Shown here piece after piece: positions 61,065-64,000 of a stretch of DNA of 64,000 nucleotides; position 1 is the first letter of the stretch, and each line of letters starts with the position of its first letter. The position numbers and the translations under genes were made by a program. The DNA is from Flavobacterium azizsancarii (GTDB lineage Bacteria > Bacteroidota > Bacteroidia > Flavobacteriales > Flavobacteriaceae): assembly GCF_027980145.1 (NCBI RefSeq), contig NZ_JAMZNK010000031.1, positions 1 to 64,000 on the forward strand, read 5' to 3'. The notes beneath the pieces are model-generated. The model worked only from the letters and a program-made list of their open reading frames with translations. It was not told where the DNA came from and did no database searches.

Positions 61065-62576
61065 TTATTGTCTGTCGGCGTTACTTAATTTAGGATTAAG
61101 ATCGACCTGACTTTGCGGATAAGTATAATACTTATTTTGCGGCATTTTGACTTGTGCTGCTTCACCCACTCTTAGGTGATACGCATTGACAAGAACATCA
61201 TATTTGTTCATTCTGATTAAATCCTGACGGCGTTTTCCTTCAAAGAAAAATTCCCATCCTCTTTCTTGTAAAATAGCATCTCTTAATGATGATTGCGTGT
61301 AATCTGATAGAACTAAAAGTTTAGCATGTGATCTTGCTTTTACTTTATTGATAAGATCTATCGCTTCTGTTGTTGGTCCGCTAATTTCGTTCAAAGCTTC
61401 GGCTCTGCTTAATAATACATCAGCATAACGCAATATGTTTACACTATGACCATCATAATAAGTAGTAGTTTCATCATCTGCGTATTTTCTGGTTGATACA
61501 TCCGGCATATAAAGTTCGCCTTTTGGTGGTTGAGCGCCTAACGTAGGTGCTTGTTTGTGCAGTAAACCATCGCTGCCCATAAACTCAGGAAAAAAGCATT
61601 CTTTTCTTTCGTCTTCATTACCAAACGTGTTGAAGAAATCCCAGTTTACAGTATAATATTGCCATCTGTTTTGAACAACCGGATGATCCGTTGGCCCAAA
61701 GTGATTCAACAATTCCGTTCCGTTTGTATTGGCATCACTCAATGAAGAAAATATGTTTTCGCTGCACCATTTATTACTTTCTTTAAACAAACCTAAATAA
61801 GTAGGGAAAAGGCTGTACTCGTTTAGATTCATTACTTGTTGTGTCAAAGTAGCTACTTTAGGCCAATCATGACTGCGCAGATATAGTTTTGCCAATAAGG
61901 TAAGAGATGCACCTTTTGTAGCGCGTCCTACATCATTAGTTCCATAAATAGCATTTTCTTTGTAGTTAACAGGTAATACATCGGCAGCTTCAGTCAATTC
62001 TTTTATAATAAAAGTATCAATTTCTTCTACAGATGTTGGAGGTGTTTGATCTAAATAATTAGGATTTCCCAAATTAGCTTCGGTGATTAGAATTACCGGA
62101 CCCCATGCATCCGTTAAATCCATATAAGCTGATGCTCTTAAGAACTTTGCTTCGGCTATAAATTGAGCTTTTTCGGCGGCTGTAATTCCACTCATTTTTG
62201 TAATGTTGAAGATCGCAAAGTTGGCATTGGCAATCAACTTATACATTGATTTCCAATCTTCCAGAAGTAAGCCGTTTGTCGAACTCCATGTACCTAAAGA
62301 CAATTGTCCCGGATCTCCACCAAATTGACAATGTCCTAAATCTGTTGCAATATCTGTCAAAGCGAAGTGTCTTGTAGCCCAATACGAAAAGTTATCTCCC
62401 ACAGATGGTCCTTTTAATCTGCCATAAATAGAATTGATCGACGCAATGGCATCTGATTTAGTTTGAAAACCATTGGTATTGGTCAAATTACTATACACCG
62501 TAGGCTCAAGATCCTGATTGCACGAAAATTGTGCACCGGCGGTAAGTAAAAGCAATAGTATTGTATATTTTTTCAT
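61065..62576 (-). CDS. SusD/RagB family nutrient-binding outer-membrane lipoprotein
   Basis: A 503-residue lipoprotein (lipobox FSCN, Cys19). TPR-like helices form the core (EKAQFIAEAKFLRASAYMDL, NDVGRATKGASLTLLAKLYL), and the C-terminal SusD signature LRYADVLLSRAEALNEI, then ILQERGWEFFFEGKRRQDLIR, is intact. SusD lids the SusC transporter and binds the glycan. It follows the susC gene by 37 bp, as in polysaccharide-utilisation loci. Ligand unknown. Confidence 0.94.
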   Translation of the reverse strand: MKKYTILLLLLTAGAQFSCNQDLEPTVYSNLTNTNGFQTKSDAIASINSIYGRLKGPSVGDNFSYWATRHFALTDIATDLGHCQFGGDPGQLSLGTWSSTNGLLLEDWKSMYKLIANANFAIFNITKMSGITAAEKAQFIAEAKFLRASAYMDLTDAWGPVILITEANLGNPNYLDQTPPTSVEEIDTFIIKELTEAADVLPVNYKENAIYGTNDVGRATKGASLTLLAKLYLRSHDWPKVATLTQQVMNLNEYSLFPTYLGLFKESNKWCSENIFSSLSDANTNGTELLNHFGPTDHPVVQNRWQYYTVNWDFFNTFGNEDERKECFFPEFMGSDGLLHKQAPTLGAQPPKGELYMPDVSTRKYADDETTTYYDGHSVNILRYADVLLSRAEALNEISGPTTEAIDLINKVKARSHAKLLVLSDYTQSSLRDAILQERGWEFFFEGKRRQDLIRMNKYDVLVNAYHLRVGEAAQVKMPQNKYYTYPQSQVDLNPKLSNADRQ

Positions 62577-62613
62577 TTTAATAAATTTAATGTTACTAAA
62601 AAAGCTTTTTAGA

Positions 62614-64000
62614 CTAGTGAATTGCGACTTTTATTCCTAAAATAAACGTTCTTGAAGCCGGGAATGAGTTAAAATCGATTCCTCCGCCTAAGTTTTGTTT
62701 TGTAATATCAGTAGCAGAAAAATGCCCATTTACCTCAGGATCATTTCCAGAATACTTAGTAATCGTTAGTAAATTCTGACCTATAGCATACAATCTTATA
62801 CTATCTATAAACTTCGCTTGTTTTAGTACACTTTCCGGAATAGAATATCCAATAGAAACATTTTTCAGACGGATATAAGAAGCATCTTCAACAAATTTTG
62901 AATTCACATAACTTCCGTATTTACTTTTGTAGTAACCATCTCTCGGAATGTCTGTGTTTTCATTTGTACCGGCAACCCAACGATTCAAAGCATCTGTACT
63001 TGTAGAGGATTCACCTACCATTTTAGTCATATTATAAACAGAATAATCGAAAGCTCCCTGAAAGAAAATATTCAAATCAAAGTTTCCAAATCTAAAATCA
63101 TTGTTTAATCCGGCAGTGTAATGTGGCGTAGAATTTCCCAAATATGTTCTGTCATCCGCATTTATAACTCCGTCGCCATTAACATCTACATATTTTGGAT
63201 CTCCAGCTACAGAAAGAGGCTGAGCGGCATAAGTTTCTCCGGTTTTGATTACTCCCGCATATTTATAGCCGTATAGTTCACCCATTTCTTTTCCGGGTAC
63301 CAATCTTGTAAATTCCTGACCGGAAACAGTACCGCTTGGGTTAGAAGTATTGGCACTAATAATTTTAACATTGTCAGCAAGCGATATAATTTCCTGCTTA
63401 TTATAGGCAACATTTAAGGATGTTGTCCAGGTAAATTTATCATTTCTGAAATTTGTACTGCTAATACCCAATTCGATTCCTCGGTTTTGTATTGTTCCTG
63501 AGTTGACTCTTTGAACATCAAATCCCCACCATCCTCCAACAGGAACATTTAAAAGGGCATCAGTCGTTCTTTTTTCGTAAACATCTATTGTTGCGGTAAG
63601 TTTGTCGTTGAAGAATCCCATATCCAGACCAAAGTTGGTTTGAGCAGTTTGTTCCCATTTCAAATCCGGGTTTGCCAGGTTATTTGGTTCTGTACCACCA
63701 ACAAAATTGCCCGGACCAATTGTTACTCCCCAAGAGGTTAGTCTGTTCATATAAGCATAATCTCCAATACCGTCATTTCCTGTAATACCATAACTGGCTC
63801 TTAACTTAAGCTCAGAGAAAGTATTTAATTTTTGAATAAACGATTCATTTGTCATTTTCCAGGCAATGGCTCCTGAAGGGAAAATTCCGAATTTATTGTT
63901 TGGACCAAAACGGGAAGATCCATCTTTTCTAATCGTAAACGAAAGTAAATACTTATCATCAAAAGCATAATTTAATCTACTAAAGTATGAAGTAAGTTTA
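62614..64000 (-). CDS. SusC/RagA TonB-dependent outer-membrane transporter (3' part; 5' end beyond the window)
   Basis: The frame is open to the window edge on its 5' side (64000). What is visible is the C-terminal half of the 22-stranded barrel: RLNYAFDDKYLLSFTIRKDG, KLRASYGITGNDGIGDYAYM, DLKWEQTAQTNFGLDMGFF, QRVNSGTIQNRGIELGI, GDPKYVDVNGDGVINADDR and the terminal aromatic strand NSFPASRTFILGIKV. These are characteristic SusC/RagA sequences. The plug and TonB box lie outside. It imports oligosaccharides with the SusD partner. Confidence 0.92.
   Translation of the reverse strand, partial: KLTSYFSRLNYAFDDKYLLSFTIRKDGSSRFGPNNKFGIFPSGAIAWKMTNESFIQKLNTFSELKLRASYGITGNDGIGDYAYMNRLTSWGVTIGPGNFVGGTEPNNLANPDLKWEQTAQTNFGLDMGFFNDKLTATIDVYEKRTTDALLNVPVGGWWGFDVQRVNSGTIQNRGIELGISSTNFRNDKFTWTTSLNVAYNKQEIISLADNVKIISANTSNPSGTVSGQEFTRLVPGKEMGELYGYKYAGVIKTGETYAAQPLSVAGDPKYVDVNGDGVINADDRTYLGNSTPHYTAGLNNDFRFGNFDLNIFFQGAFDYSVYNMTKMVGESSTSTDALNRWVAGTNENTDIPRDGYYKSKYGSYVNSKFVEDASYIRLKNVSIGYSIPESVLKQAKFIDSIRLYAIGQNLLTITKYSGNDPEVNGHFSATDITKQNLGGGIDFNSFPASRTFILGIKVAIH

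Overview
The window is a chromosomal segment of a Bacteroidota bacterium, most likely a Flavobacterium. The evidence is AT-rich DNA with little Shine-Dalgarno signal, several promoter -7 boxes of the Bacteroidota form TAnnTTTG, a GldI gliding lipoprotein, a type IX secretion (T9SS) C-terminal sorting tail, a SusC/SusD pair, a GSII plus GSIII glutamine synthetase pair, and many dispersed short palindromic intergenic repeats. No rRNA, tRNA, CRISPR array, prophage or complete insertion sequence was found.

Layout. 1-0.4 kb: 3' remnant of a probable IS1182-type transposase. 0.4-7.4 kb: a T9SS-secreted protein, TerC, and divergent glutamine synthetases (GSII on minus, GSIII on plus). 7.5-13.4 kb: a complete curli-like amyloid operon on plus, comprising two curlin-repeat proteins, a CsgH-like/CsgE gene interrupted at an A10 run, CsgF, CsgG with an added C-terminal beta-barrel, and a beta-propeller lipoprotein. 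A direct repeat with the geometry of a LytTR-type operator lies upstream, and a strong hairpin terminator sits between the first curlin gene and the rest. 13.4-21.4 kb: PurM-like enzyme, a structured RNA-like element, small conserved proteins, a GNAT acetyltransferase, a GH92 mannosidase, and repeat-rich spacers. 21.6-31.4 kb (minus): M61 peptidase, DUF2805-type protein, sterol-desaturase-like enzyme, a DoxX/aquaporin/GlsB operon, an EamA transporter, then an nrnA-gldI-cyclophilin/FKBP-cyclophilin/FKBP operon. 31.9-40.8 kb: a CLC antiporter with fluoride-subclass features, RidA, CbpM/CbpA co-chaperones, an MFS transporter, a PoxB-type pyruvate oxidase and a small lipoprotein. 41.1-47.2 kb (plus): guaA, two LysM proteins (one with a SPOR-like tail, one fused to a type-1 periplasmic-binding fold) and OsmC. 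47.2-64 kb (minus): a polysaccharide-utilisation-like region of SusC (cut by the window edge), SusD, arylsulfate sulfotransferase, TsdA-like dihaem cytochrome, GH123-like hydrolase, DUF5107-TPR protein, M1 aminopeptidase and GH35 beta-galactosidase.

How the parts work together. The curli block encodes fibre subunits and nearly all the secretion machinery expected for an outer-membrane CsgG channel with its CsgE and CsgF accessories. Its most unusual point is the A10 tract, where a dnaX-like A AAA AAG heptamer lies in the correct phase for a -1 shift that would join a CsgH-like chaperone domain to CsgE. The gldI block combines periplasmic prolyl isomerases with the gliding machinery. The right-hand block looks like a glycan-import and breakdown locus with unusual redox and sulfate-transfer additions. 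MITE-like inverted-repeat elements bracket its hydrolase-cytochrome pair.

All functions are inferred from sequence motifs read by eye. No database search was run.
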